Made by a program: the position numbers and the translations under genes
The notes under the pieces: generated by a model
Database searches by the model: none
The model's input: the letters and a program-made list of their open reading frames with translations, nothing else
Told to the model about the DNA's origin: nothing
Part shown: positions 52,391-62,264 of the stretch, in pieces
Layout of the letters: the number at the start of each line of letters is the position of its first letter
Numbering within the stretch: position 1 is the stretch's first letter
NCBI GenBank assembly: GCA_951799405.1
Contig: OX637359.1
Span: 1,732,201-1,796,200, forward strand
Source: Agapetus fuscipes
Taxonomy: Eukaryota > Arthropoda > Insecta > Trichoptera > Glossosomatidae
Length of the DNA stretch: 64,000 bases
Direction: 5' to 3'

Positions 52391-52765
52391 GATTTTTTTC
52401 ATTACTGTGACTATTTTGCTAAGACCATAAAGTGTAAGAAACAAAAACGGCAGATTTAGCTTTATAACACGCCTTAATATATCTCTGTAACTTATTTTGT
52501 ATTATACACAGCATATATTTTTCGAGAGTTACCTGTCAGTCACTCATCCAGTCACTTAGACAAATGTCTGGGACGTTAGATTACGCTGTGTTATATTTTT
52601 ATTAAATTCCCGCAACGTCAAAACTACACAGGGGATTGTGACGTTGATGAGACAGAAGTATACAGATATATGGTTATTCCACAAGCCGGAGAAACTAATA
52701 TGTGGCTGAATAACATTAGCTTGTTATTCGTTCTATCGCGTTTGTGTTTTGTATTCTTTTTCATA

Positions 52766-53029
52766 TGAGTCGTATAAATGCAAACGCCGTCAACTCCTTA
52801 CGCGATGATTTTGAGAAAAATAAACTTGTAAACTTGTGACAACACCAGTTGGAGACGACGGCGTTTGCACGAAATCATACTTTTTCGATTAAAATTACGA
52901 AGGATTAAGTGGGGTTTACATTGTATCGCACACAACAAATGATTTGTTACACTGCGCAGAATCAAATTCAATCATTATTTCAAAAATCATAAATTTTGGA
53001 GATGACGGCGTTTGCAGTTATACGACTCA
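52766..53029 (+). mobile_element. TA-type MITE, copy 2
   Basis: TGAGTCGTATAAATGCAAAC at the left and TTGCAGTTATACGACTCA at the right; a TA lies on each side. 264 bp. Inverted similarity is about 35 bp. Tc1/mariner-like target choice is inferred from TA. Confidence 0.87.
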
Positions 53030-53039
53030 TATATAAAAA

Positions 53040-53690
53040 CTGTTTGAAATTCGTTCTATATTTTTATTGTTGTTATTCAATCTAAAAAGTTTGTGTTATT
53101 TGTTCATCATGTTTGTGTTATTTTATTTATTTTAATTTTTGTTATTAGTTCTATCAATTGATTGTTATTTTTTCTTTCAAATTTGTTTTATTTGATCTTT
53201 CAATTGTATGCATATTTTCAATTCTATCTAGTTTTTGTTATTCGATCTATCATATTTGTGTTTTTGATTGTATCAGATCTTTTTTTCTATCAACTGTACG
53301 TTTTTCTTGTAAGCAAATCTCTGTTATTCATTCTATAAAATCTGTGCTATTCATTGTATCACAACCCTGTTATTTGTTCTATAAAATCTCCGTTATTGAG
53401 TCTTTAACTGTATTTTATCCATTATATTAAATCTCTGTTGTTCAAGCTGTTTTCTATTCATCCTATAAAAATATGTACGTAAATACTCTGTTATTTATGT
53501 TTCTATTGAATATTTGTTATACGTTCTATCAACTGTGCATATATTATTCATTATATCAGATCTCTGTTATTCGTTCTATGAACTGTTTGTAACTTATTCT
53601 ATAAAATTTCTGTTTTTTGTTCTATCAATTGTTTGTTCCTCATTCTATCCACTTCAAATATCTATCATTCAATCATTCAACTTTAACAAG
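53040..53690 (+). repeat. Degenerate minisatellite, TTATTCNTTCTAT-type
   Basis: Units of about 30-38 bp around CTGTTATTCATTCTATAAAAT occur about 17 times with heavy drift. Pyrimidine-rich plus strand; its open frames are by-products. 53691-53960 has no gene. Confidence 0.7.
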
Positions 53691-54114
53691 TTATGCTCGA
53701 CTGTCGTGTCCTTAGCCAGGTCAAGCGACGTCACATTCTCCCTGTTTTAAAATGTGCTGACCCCATTTAGACTGACTCTAAATAATTATGTACAACTTTC
53801 GACTATAATTTCTACATCTCTAGCATCAGATGTCAGGTTAAATGTTAACAAATGTACGAGTAAGCCAAAAACTGACACATCTCACGCTAAAAACCACAAC
53901 AAATGCTCGACTAAATAACCGCCAACTGTTGTATGAGTTTTGGCCACAAAATGAGAAGCGACAATCTATATTCTAAGTTGCAAAGATATATGAACAACAT
54001 TTTTTTTTTTTTTTTATTAGACAAACAAACAGTTATACATGTAATATATGGAATAAACAACATAGTTATACAATTTCAAAAACCAGCAAAGACATTTGTT
54101 ATTTATCATTTATA

Positions 54115-54665
54115 TTCCTTGACTAAGGCCCGGTATACTAAACGAGAATTATCGAAGTGACAAGCCCCCGCCCTTAAATCTTGGAAATAATTACAATGCC
54201 ATTTAAAAGCTTCAAAACAAACAACTAGTTATAAAAATCAAATGCCTAACCTTCATTAAGCTGGAAAACGACACAAAAAATGTTCAGTTTGCAACAATTT
54301 TGATGTATCCTTACATTAAAAAAGAACAGCTGCTGTCAGTGAAGCGACGCCATCTTGAAAATCGTAAGCTAAAGTTACTAAATATTTACTGCCGAAATTC
54401 GGTGAGTGAAATATTATGATGATTTAACTAAAATTGCATTTTAGTTAACTTTACCATACTTCAAAATACCGGGCCTAATAGATTAGAATGCTACTAGCCA
54501 TTGATACTGTAAAAAATGGTCACTTTGCCTATGTCACCCTGTTTTCAGGCCGGTATAAGTTGCATGGTTTTTGTTCATTTGAGGTTTGGATTTAAATTTT
54601 TAGTACACATGCAGAATATGTAAACGCGAACTTATACGTGTCTGTTTGGGTATGTTCATCAGTAG
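54115..54665 (+). repeat. A-tail copy split by MITE R
   Basis: 54115-54124 (TCCTTGACTA) and 54477-54665 (AGATTAGAATGCTACTAGCC ... GTCTGTTTGGGTATG) are the two parts. A separate A-tail stub lies at 53963-53995 on the minus strand. Confidence 0.75.
54125..54476. mobile_element. MITE R (GGCCCGGTAT ends)
   Basis: AGGCCCGGTATACTAAACG at the left, AATACCGGGCCTA at the right, inverted; TA on each side. 350 bp, no coding frame, inside an A-tail. Confidence 0.78.
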
Positions 54666-54841
54666 AGATAAAAAATAAACCGCTGTTTAAAACCTGCTTA
54701 TTTCAGTGTTAAAACCATTTTTCCTTGCTTTGTATTTAGTACTCGCAAATGCCGGGTACCCACACTGTGCACACATACGGCCATCATGGCCGACGATCAT
54801 TTGCGCGATACATCACCGCTCATTCGGCGCGCGCATCGGCA

Positions 54842-55305
54842 CCGTGCCACGACAAAACGTCCAACGACAAAACGTCCACCGGAAAAAAATCTACCGAAGT
54901 ATTAATTAGTACATTATTATTTTTTTGAATATGATTTACTAATTAATAATTTCCTTGACTTATAGGTTGGTATGCGGTTAAACACCCATGCTGTAAAAAT
55001 GGTTCACTTTACTAATGTCACCCCTGTTTCAGGGAAGGACGGCAAGAGTTGCAGGTAGATGTCCATTTGAGATTTGGTTTTTATGTTGTAGGTGAACATG
55101 CGGCATGTGCAAGCGCGAACTTGTACATGACTGCTTGTGAAAATGCATGTAATGTGAATCTCCAATGTAACATATATGTGCAACTTAGATTAGATTAGAT
55201 ATACGATTTATATATTATATAAATTTGAATATTTTGTCGGTTGACCTTTTGTCGGTGGACATATTGTTGGCGGACATTATGTCGGAGGACATTTCGTCCC
55301 TCTAG
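54842..55305. mobile_element. Foldback-like element with an A-tail in the middle
   Basis: Left arm ACGACAAAACGTCCAACGAC (54850) and right arm GTCGGTGGACATATTGTTGG, GACATTTCGTCCCTCTAG (55245-55300) are inverted and both made of the roughly 20-bp subrepeat. An A-tail (54951-55199, plus) separates them. Confidence 0.7.
54951..55199 (+). repeat. A-tail copy
   Basis: TTCCTTGACTTATAGGTTGG ... CAACTTAGATTAGATTAGAT. Young subfamily (GGACGGCAAGAGTTGCAGG). Confidence 0.9.
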
Positions 55306-55317
55306 TGCTTGTATGGA

Positions 55318-55500
55318 TTATGTCCATCAGAGGTAATTTCACATGAGCTATGTTTGTATGTGTACTGAACCAATGTGCCTTATGAAAACTGGAAAATTAC
55401 TTAGAACAACACTTATATTATAGCGTGTTTTACGATTTTTTCTTAGCTCAGATTGTGAAGAATGTGATTCTTAAGACAATTTCATTGAAAAGTCATCATT
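55318..55500 (-). mobile_element. MITE L, partial copy
   Basis: GTGTACTGAACCAATGTGCC, TTTTACGATTTTTTCTTAGC and AGATTGTGAAGAATGTGATTC mirror the body of MITE L. Ends lost. Confidence 0.7.
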
Positions 55501-55914
55501 GATTCAAATGGTATATCAACATTGCGAAAACCCACCTCATACCTATTCCGTTTATACACTTCCATCCGGGGAAGCGTATCACAGAACGCTCATGCAATGC
55601 TATATTTTTTTTGTGGCGGAAGGCCTTCTCGATGGTCGTGACCCGACCCAGCAGTGATTCTAGATTTACCTGTTCGTCCACTAGAGAAAACAGAAAAACC
55701 CGAAGTTACTCGGTTGACTCGGTGCAATGTCATCGAGATGCGCTTCTTACTACTTCGTGCCAATCACAAAGGATGTGCTGATGGCGTCCTCAATTGACTG
55801 GGAGGAGATCCAGTCCGGGGCTCACGTAAGAGGCGCAAAAGCGCCAGAAGGCTCGATAGTTATCCCTTGTGGACACGAAGTCGGCGTACCCTATCGGGAG
55901 AGAAGTCAAACAAG
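55501..55914. other. Unassigned GC-richer segment, possible minus-strand exon
   Basis: Minus strand: a polypyrimidine run and TTTCTCTAG at about 55684 precede VDEQVNLESLLGRVTTIEKA FRHKKNIALHERS, open to 55496. The acceptor and composition are exon-like, but no further exon or homology was found. The 260-codon plus frame (55727-56509) crosses foldback subrepeats and is rejected. Confidence 0.25.
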
Positions 55915-56115
55915 CACTGCGGGGACAAAATGTCCACGCTGTCAAGTGGACATTTCGTCGGAAGGACATTATGTCAAATCTTGTCGCGGATATATTGTCG
56001 GTGGACATTTTAACGCGTGGAAATTTTTCGGGGTGGACATTTTGTCGGATGGGCATTTTGTCGCGTGGACCTTTTGTCGCGTGGACATTCTGTCAATGGA
56101 CATCTCATCGTGGAA
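55915..56115 (+). repeat. Array of foldback subrepeats
   Basis: About ten imperfect units of GTCGGTGGACATTTTGTCGC-type. One inverted unit (GACAAAATGTCCACG) lies at the left end, so this is one arm of a foldback element with most of the other arm lost. Confidence 0.75.
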
Positions 56116-56197
56116 CACATCAACACAGCGAGCGTCTGTCTATTTGTCTGTTTGCTCAGCACTCGACCGGCGTGTTCGGCAAACCTACACTATAAAA

Positions 56198-56335
56198 CAT
56201 TGCGTTAACTCCCTTCAATCGCGTAAACATAAAAAATATCAAAAATACACTAGCACATCTAGTGAGTCATTTAGTTTATATATATATTTTTTCGATTTAC
56301 GCGATGATAGAGAGTTTACGAGATGTTTAATACTT
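56198..56335. mobile_element. MITE N, copy 1
   Basis: GCGTTAACTCCCTTCAATCG and GATGATAGAGAGTTTACGAG are inverted ends. Colinear with 57483-57614. Confidence 0.7.
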
Positions 56336-56547
56336 TGTACGCTCCCACGGGGAGAAAGAAAAACCTGGTTATTTACACTACACAGAAAACTCAATCTGCC
56401 AACCGAGCCGCGCACATACAAAACAACCACTATGGACCGTTCCATACCTACTTGGCAAATAGTAGCAAGAGGAATTCGTCGAAAAATGAAGATAATATCG
56501 ACACCCTAAAAGTAAAACTGGATAATTGACATATCTATCTACCAAGA

Positions 56548-56948
56548 CCGGTCCATAGTTCAGTGGTAACACTTAACTTCTCGCCTGCGTTATCCCCGAA
56601 GGGGCCGTATGTGGCGCTTCGGGACCTATTTATTTTTACGGGTAAGGGGGCCGGCCTCACACTAACCAATTTCAGTTGAAGTGGGGGTTTTCCAGCTCCC
56701 GGGGCGGCTGGTTCTCATTTCTTGTGAAGGCTGAGTAAACCTTGAGATCGAACCCTTGCATTCTACCAATTGAGCTATCGACCTGTTTACGAGCTTGATC
56801 GTCATCGCTACAAAGCGCCAATTCTCAAGCAAGACCCAGTTGCTGTAAGGCTGGATGGATCTTTGGTGACCGGTCATTGGTAAAGGTTTATGAGTTTTTC
56901 AACCCAGCGAAGAGCAAATTTGAAAATGTAAATGGTATATTTTTGTGC
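56548..56948 (-). mobile_element. Composite SINE B-C, plus an opposed B head
   Basis: 56548-56576 is a plus-strand B head (GGTCCATAGTTCAGTGGTAA). 56577-56786 is SINE-C, minus (CTTCTCGCCTGCGTTATCCC ... TTGAGCTATCGACC), and 56790-56948 SINE-B, minus, truncated at its head. The C-B junction is GACCTGTTTACGAGCTTGAT. Confidence 0.87.
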
Positions 56949-57325
56949 ACAGATACCGGTAATTCGTTCCATAAGCAGGGAGTCTGGCAAAGGAATACTG
57001 TAACTGTAACTGTAACTCTGTCGCCATTCCGCTAGAAGTGGCCAGAGCCTCTGCAGAGTTGCCTCCATTTTTTCCTATCCTGACATACCTCTTTCTATTC
57101 CTTCATATCCATCACCTTTTTCATGCATTTTCTTCTTTTACGCTCACTTTGTATATCCCATTCTTTCACAATCTCCACAATCTGATCACTCCATACTTTT
57201 CTCGGTCGTCCCTTCCCTCTTTTTCCTTTCACACTTTCTTTGAATGAGTCGTGAAAACACCAAGTTCTCATAGTTTTTATGTCGACTGCAAAGGGATGAA
57301 TGTGAGCCGTTCTACGAGTTAATTT
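56949..57325 (-). pseudogene. CR1/jockey-like LINE fragment, split
   Basis: 56949-57000 and 57241-57325 match 950-1065 (ACAGATACCGGTAATTCGTT; CACCAAGTTCTCATAGTTTT). The RTE piece at 57001-57240 lies between. Confidence 0.78.
57001..57240 (-). pseudogene. RTE-like LINE C-terminus with (GTTACA)n tail
   Basis: Minus: KRGKGRPRKVWSDQIVEIVK, EWDIQSERKRRKCMKKVMDM, KEGIER-like and KKWRQLCRGSGHF-like, then (GTTACA)n. Inserted in a CR1-like fragment; GAAT flanks both sides. Confidence 0.8.
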
Positions 57326-57482
57326 TTTTGTGAAAATACATGTTCAGGAGAATTGTTTGCTATGCTAAACGCGTGTCTTGAAGATTCGTACCATGTCAAA
57401 CATAAAGTTTTTGAGTCGATTTAAGAATATTCGACTTGTGTCGAGTTTATTTAGGGGTGAAAGAAACCCCTCTAGCATAATA

Positions 57483-57614
57483 GATCGCGTTAACTCGCTC
57501 CAATCTCGTAAATACAAAATGTATGCAAAATTTAACAGCACGCATAGTGAGTGAATCAGTTTTAATACGTATTTTACTATTTACGCTATGGCAGGGAGTT
57601 TACGCGATATTTTA
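57483..57614. mobile_element. MITE N, copy 2
   Basis: ATCGCGTTAACTCGCTCCAA and GGGAGTTTACGCGAT are inverted ends; TA lies close to each. About 130 bp. 57326-57482 and 57615-57875 hold nothing recognised. Confidence 0.75.
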
Positions 57615-57875
57615 AACTTGTAGTGAAGTTCTGAAGGGAGGAAATTTTAAGTAAAGACTGTCGACAGCTTGCTTTACAATTTGCTTGGACGGAAAGGTTT
57701 TATTAAGTCCTGGAATTCAATGTGGAAAATCGTTTTCCCACAAAATTTTATAATTTGTTGGAAAATCTGCCGAAACAAGACGGCGCGTGCACTTGGTAGA
57801 TGCAAATATACGTCAGAGTTAATATAGTTTTTCCTTTTATAACACATTAAAATTTATTTAAATGATCAGTCTTAT

Positions 57876-58388
57876 CTAATCTAATCTAACATAGATAACG
57901 CACGTTTTATAATAAAGATAAATAACTCAGAATTTGAGAGAATCGAGATTTTGTAATAAAACGCAAGAACAATGCGAGAAGAATAGGTAGAATGCGACAG
58001 CCGTTTAATTTGGACGAATATGACCGAGATAAAACGTCGGTCGCCTTTTTCATCCCATACAAGTTGTACTGGTTGTCTGAACTTCAAACGTGATTTCCGA
58101 ACATTCTTATTTTTTGAGTTATTGCTCTTTATTATTAAACGTGCGATAAGTTGCAAATACATGTTACATTGGAGATTCACATTTTATGCATTATCACAAG
58201 CAGACACGTACAAGTTCGCGCTTGCACATGCCGCATGTGAACCTACAACATAAAAATCAAATCTCAAATGGACACAGGTACACCCTGCAACTCGTGCCGT
58301 CCTTCCCTGAAACAGGGGTGACATTGGCAACGTGAACCATTTTTACAGCATTGGTGGTCAGCCGCATTCCAACCTATAAGTCAAGGAA
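57876..58388 (-). repeat. A-tail copy split by MITE Q
   Basis: (CTAAT)n tail at 57876-57890; 58150-58388 continues AGTTGCAAATACATGTTACA ... CCTATAAGTCAAGGAAC. Confidence 0.87.
57899..58145. mobile_element. MITE Q, intact copy
   Basis: Ends CGCACGTTTTATAATAAAG and its inverse at 58145, ATAA on both sides (57895-57898, 58146-58149). 247 bp. Same family as 40877-42419. Confidence 0.93.
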
Positions 58389-58431
58389 CATAACTATAAA
58401 TTATAATATAGGTCTAGAGTCTAATTCTATA

Positions 58432-58575
58432 ATCTATAATCTAGGTTGCAAAGATTTATTAACATTTTAAATTAATATTAAATGCATGCCCACGAACAGA
58501 CACGTGTAAGTTCGCGCTTACACATGCCGCATCTGGACTTACAACAAAAACCCTGCAACTCTTGCCGACCTTCCT
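58432..58575 (-). repeat. A-tail 3' part
   Basis: CTATAATCTATAATCTAGGT ... AACTCTTGCCGACCTTCC, with an internal deletion. 58576-58780 has no gene. Confidence 0.83.
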
Positions 58576-58780
58576 ACAAAAACTTTTCTCACAAAATAAT
58601 ACTGGTAGGTACATAAATTAATAGTTTATTTTGGAATAATCCAACCCTATTAGTGATCAAGTACAAGTATTACGTAAATATTTAGTTGATAAACTTCATC
58701 CCTTACGTCTTGTCGTTTAATTTCATACCTGGCACAGGGGATGCCCTGGGCGGACCAAAAATAGCATCCCGAATACTGTG

Positions 58781-59690
58781 ACGTGTCACGATAGAGTGTC
58801 CATGGACGAAATGCCCATCGACATAATGTCGACACTACAAAATGTCCACGCGCCAAAGTCTCCATCAACAAAATGTCCATCGACAAACTGATAATGTTAT
58901 TCGACAAAATGTTCACCGATATAATTTTAATGCAACAAAATGTCCACCCGACAAGCAGTTCACGCGACAAAAGGTCCACCGACAAAATGTTCACCGACAA
59001 ACTGATAATGTTAACCGACAAAACGTCCACCCGACAAGCAGTTCACGCGACAAAATGTCCACCGACATAATGTCCATCGACAAAATGTCCACCGAAAAAC
59101 AGCTGATAATGTTAACCGACAAATGCCCACCACATAAATGTTCACCGACAAAATGTTCACCGACAAACTGATAATGTTAACCGACAAAATGTTCACCAAC
59201 AAAATGTTCACTGACATAATTTCCACGGGACGAAATGTTCAGCCGACAAATAGTTCACGCGACAAAATTTCCACCGACAAAATTTCCACCAAGAAAATGT
59301 CCATCGACAAAATGTCCACCGACAAAATATCCACCGATAAAATGTTAACGCGACAAATTGTCCACGCGACAAAATGTCCACCGAAAAATGTACAAAATCA
59401 TACAATATATAAATTGTATAACATAAAAAAATTGTCGGTAGACATTTTGTTGCGTGCACATTTTGTCAATGGATATTTTGTGAGTGGACATTTTTTCACG
59501 TGGACATTTTTTTAATGATCATTGTGTCAGTGGACGTTCTGTCGCGTGGTCATTTTGTCAATGGGCATTATGTCGGTGGACATTTTGTCATTTGGAAATT
59601 TTGTCGGTGTAAATTTTGTTGCGTGGAAATTTTGTCAGTGGACATTCTGTCAATGGGCAAATATTGTCGTGGTACCATACTGTGACACGT
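58781..59690. mobile_element. Foldback-like element, about 0.9 kb
   Basis: The left arm (about 58781-59395) is a run of roughly 20-bp subrepeats (CGACAAAATGTCCACCGACA), partly organised in larger units with CAAACTGATAATGTTAACCG. The right arm (about 59428-59690) is the inverse (GTCGGTGGACATTTTGTC). The outer ends share ACGTGTCAC. A 35-nt AT-rich loop lies between. No coding capacity. Structure is that of Foldback elements; the family is not established. Confidence 0.8.
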
Positions 59691-60114
59691 TAATGAGGGG
59701 TTGGCCGAGGGAGACATTTAATAGCTAATATGAGTTCCGCTAGCAACCAATTACTTAACATATTTAAGTTGTGGGTCACAGGTTCAAGGCCTGTAGGAGT
59801 AGGAGTTTGTGGGGACGTGAGCCTGAATATGTAGCTTACTGGTGTGTGTGGAACATTGCTCTGGTATAATCCATTATGGAAGTATCTACCATGTTAAAGA
59901 TCATGCAAAAATCGTCTCTTCTTCTTCCGTACCTGTAAATACGAGAAAAGATTCTGTGGGAAAGACAGAGTCGCTTTGAACATTGTAACGCGAACACCTG
60001 TAGGCAGTGCGTGAAGATTGTACAGTAGGTATATTGTAAACGATTTTGTGATCTTTTTTTTAATCACAATTTAATTTAAAAAAACCCCAAGTCAAATCAA
60101 AACAATATACATGA
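59691..60114. other. No gene recognised
   Basis: A B-box-like ACAGGTTCAAGGCCTG at about 59780 has no matching tRNA structure. Otherwise unassigned. Confidence 0.5.
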
Positions 60115-60930
60115 TGGTTTAAAAAGCTGTAAGCGGTGCGGCTCCTTCATATTTGTCTGAGATGTTCTCACCCGTTGAGATAGACTTGGGGCGCCATTTA
60201 CGCTCAGATCTGCGGGATATGGGATGGTTGACTTAATCCAGTCGTGCCGTCAGACACGCACTAATTTCAGGGACCACTTCTTGACTGAAAGGTTGGTGTG
60301 AGGCTGACCCCCCATGGTGGAAAAATTGGTTCACTTTTGCCAATGCCATCCCGGTTTCAGGGAAAGGCGGCAGGAGTTGCAAGGTTTATGTTCATGTGAG
60401 GTTTTGTTTATTTGTATGCACGCACGAGGAAAGAATGGTTAGACCAAATGGGTGAGATTGCGAAAGAATGGAACCTGCAAAGTGAGAATAAGCGAAGAGT
60501 ATGTATGAAGAAGGTGATGAATATTGAGGAAATGACAGTGATTTGTAAGGACAGGAAAAAAGTGGAGGCGCATCTGCGGAGGTACCGGCCACCCATAGTG
60601 GAGCGGCGGCAGGATACAGTGCAGTACAGCATGCAGTATGTGTAGGCGCGAACCTACATGTCCATGTCTGTGGGCATGCATTTAATATGAGCCTTAAATG
60701 TCAACATATATTTGCAGCTTAGATTATAGATGTGGATTAAAGTGCTTTCCGGGTTGCGGGCCCAATTGAGTTGAACAGACTATACCACCTAATATGAGGA
60801 AGGCAAAAACTGTTGGTATCTTTAAAGGAGCACTAAAGACGCATCTTTACAAAAAACCTTATCCATGATTTTAGAGGACCCTTAAGGTGTGACACACACA
60901 AAAACGGCGCTCTTTAATTATGTTTACCTT
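60115..60930 (+). pseudogene. CR1-like LINE C-terminus, split, with the SINE-B-like 3' UTR
   Basis: 60120-60280: KAVSGAAPSYLSEMFSPVEI, GRHLRSDLRDM. 60736-60868: AFRVAGPI-like, then RKAKTVGIFKGALKTHLYKK PYP. The UTR, GAGGACCCTTAAGGTGTGAC ACACACAAAAACGGCGCTC (60880-60918), is the sequence found at the 3' end of SINE-B. 60285-60735 is inserted. Confidence 0.82.
60285..60735 (+). repeat. A-tail copy with RTE coding sequence in its interior
   Basis: A-tail 5' part (TTGACTGAAAGGTTGGTGTG ... TTTGTTTATTTGTATGCAC) is followed by RTE sequence (RKEWLDQMGEIAKEWNLQSE, NKRRVCMKKVMNIEEMTVIC, KDRKKVEAHLRRYRPPIVER), then the A-tail 3' part (CAGTATGTGTAGGCGCGAAC ... TTGCAGCTTAGATTATAGAT). The order UTR-ORF-UTR suggests a tandem or template-switched product. 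Confidence 0.85.
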
Positions 60931-61189
60931 GCAAATAGATTAACCTTGTATAAATAGAAAGCTTCCTAATAAAATAACCGAGAGATCGAGTACTTTCCAC
61001 CTCGTGGAAATTTCCATGTATTTGCACTGGCAAATCGAAATTGTCGGCGAGTAAATACGCCTTGTGACATATGGCAGACTAGCGCCCCTACTCTCCTAAA
61101 CTACTCGCCAAAATACCCGTGCGAGGACAAAGCCATGCATGCTAGGGGGCTCCGAGCAAATCTTGTTTTCCCAGTCCCATGTTTGTGTA

Positions 61190-61288
61190 TTTGTGCCACT
61201 TCTGTTTCAGGGCATGGCGGTAAGAGTTGCGGAGAGTTATGCTCATTTGAGGTACAGATTTGAAAGTAGGATTGTGGTTTGTGTAAGC
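61190..61288 (+). repeat. A-tail middle part, old
   Basis: ACTTCTGTTTCAGGGCATGG, GTAAGAGTTGCGGAGAGTTA, TCATTTGAGGTACAGATT. 60931-61189 has nothing clear. Confidence 0.6.
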
Positions 61289-61291
61289 ACG

Positions 61292-61390
61292 TACTTTTTT
61301 TTTTTTAAGAAATCCTGTGCGGGAGACTCCCTATATTCTAGAGACTTTAGGGGTCTATGACAGTTGTTATAGTGCCGCAGAGGTGTACGA
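61292..61390 (-). repeat. CR1/jockey-like LINE 3' UTR with poly(A)
   Basis: T run, then AAGAAATCCTGTGCGGGAGA CTCCC and GTTATAGTGCCGCAGAGGTG. Same as 703-790. Confidence 0.78.
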
Positions 61391-61434
61391 GTTTGGTAAC
61401 GCAACGCAACGCAAAAAAAAAAAACGCAACTCAG

Positions 61435-61741
61435 CTACACATATAGTGTAACTTCTTGCCGCGTTATCCCCGAAGGGGTCGCATGTGGCGAGTTGAACCT
61501 ATTTATTTTTACAGGTAAGGGGGCCGGCCTTACGCCAACCACTTCAGTTGAAGTGGAGGTTTCCCAGCTCCCGAGAGTGCTGGTACTCATTTCTTGTGAA
61601 GGCTGAGTAAACCTTGCCGGTATTTTATTTTGGGGTTTGAAATAAACACCGAAACGGGAAATCATTTCTGACACCCTCGGTGGGATTCGAACCCGAGCTT
61701 TCGGCATGGAATGCAAGCATTCTACCACCTGAGCTATCGAC
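61435..61741 (-). mobile_element. SINE-C module of the 5S-B-C trimer
   Basis: ACACATATAGTGTAACTTCT, ACTTCAGTTGAAGTGGAGGT, AACACCGAAACGGGAAATC, CGGTGGGATTCGAACCC and TGAGCTATCGACC at the head. Full length. Confidence 0.92.
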
Positions 61742-61971
61742 CGCTACAAAGCGCCAATACTCAAGCAAGACCCAGGTGCTGTAAGGCTGGATGGACCTTT
61801 TTAGTGACCGGTCTTTGGTACAGGTTTTATGATTTTTTTCAACCCAGCGAAGAGCATATTTAGAAATATAAATTGTTTATTTTTTGTGCTCCGCCGGGAT
61901 CCGAATCCACAACCTTCCATTTACGAGTCCGAAGTGTTGTTGCCACTGGACTACGGACTGGTCCAAGAAAT
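61742..61971 (-). mobile_element. SINE-B module of the 5S-B-C trimer
   Basis: GCTACAAAGCGCCAATACTC, CAGGTGCTGTAAGGCTGGAT, CAACCCAGCGAAGAGC, CCGGGATCCGAATCCAC, TGCCACTGGACTACGGAC. The head joins the 5S module through GGTCCAAGAAAT, the inverse of the linker at 37136. Confidence 0.93.
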
Positions 61972-62087
61972 GCCAACGACACGCGGTGTACCTGAGCGGT
62001 CACCCATCCAAGTAGCATCCGCGCCCAATGCTGCTTAACTTCGGTGATCTGATGAGAACCGGTGCTTTTAACATGGTAACGTCGTTG
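61972..62087 (-). pseudogene. 5S-rRNA-derived module of the 5S-B-C trimer
   Basis: GCCAACGACACGCGGTGTAC, CACCCATCCAAGTAGCATCC, GCCCAATGCTGCTTAACTTC and GTAACGTCGTTG reproduce the 5S sequence on the minus strand, from end to end. Not a gene: it lacks a terminator and reads into SINE-B. Confidence 0.92.
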
Positions 62088-62227
62088 ACTTGAACTAACA
62101 TGTGAAAAGAGTATTAAATAATTACTTATCTCGGTAGGTTAGATTGCTTACAATAATAATAACTGCACAGTGAAAAATTATTGATCGGATATTAGACGAA
62201 CCGTTATGAAAGAACTTACATTATTCT

Positions 62228-62264
62228 CGACGTTTCGTTAGCGACGCAGCTAACGTCGTCAGTG
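62228..62264 (-). ncRNA. Hammerhead ribozyme motif, best conserved
   Basis: Minus sense: CTGACGA (62262-62256), stem II CGTTAGC/GCTAACG with loop TGCGTC, then AAACGTCGAG. A 7-bp stem II and an intact core. No PLE coding sequence is adjacent, so it marks a PLE end or a retrozyme-like fragment. Confidence 0.75.

Noticed and set aside
55727..56509. 260-codon plus-strand frame
   Set aside because: Runs through foldback subrepeats and MITE N; other frames of the same repeats are open too.
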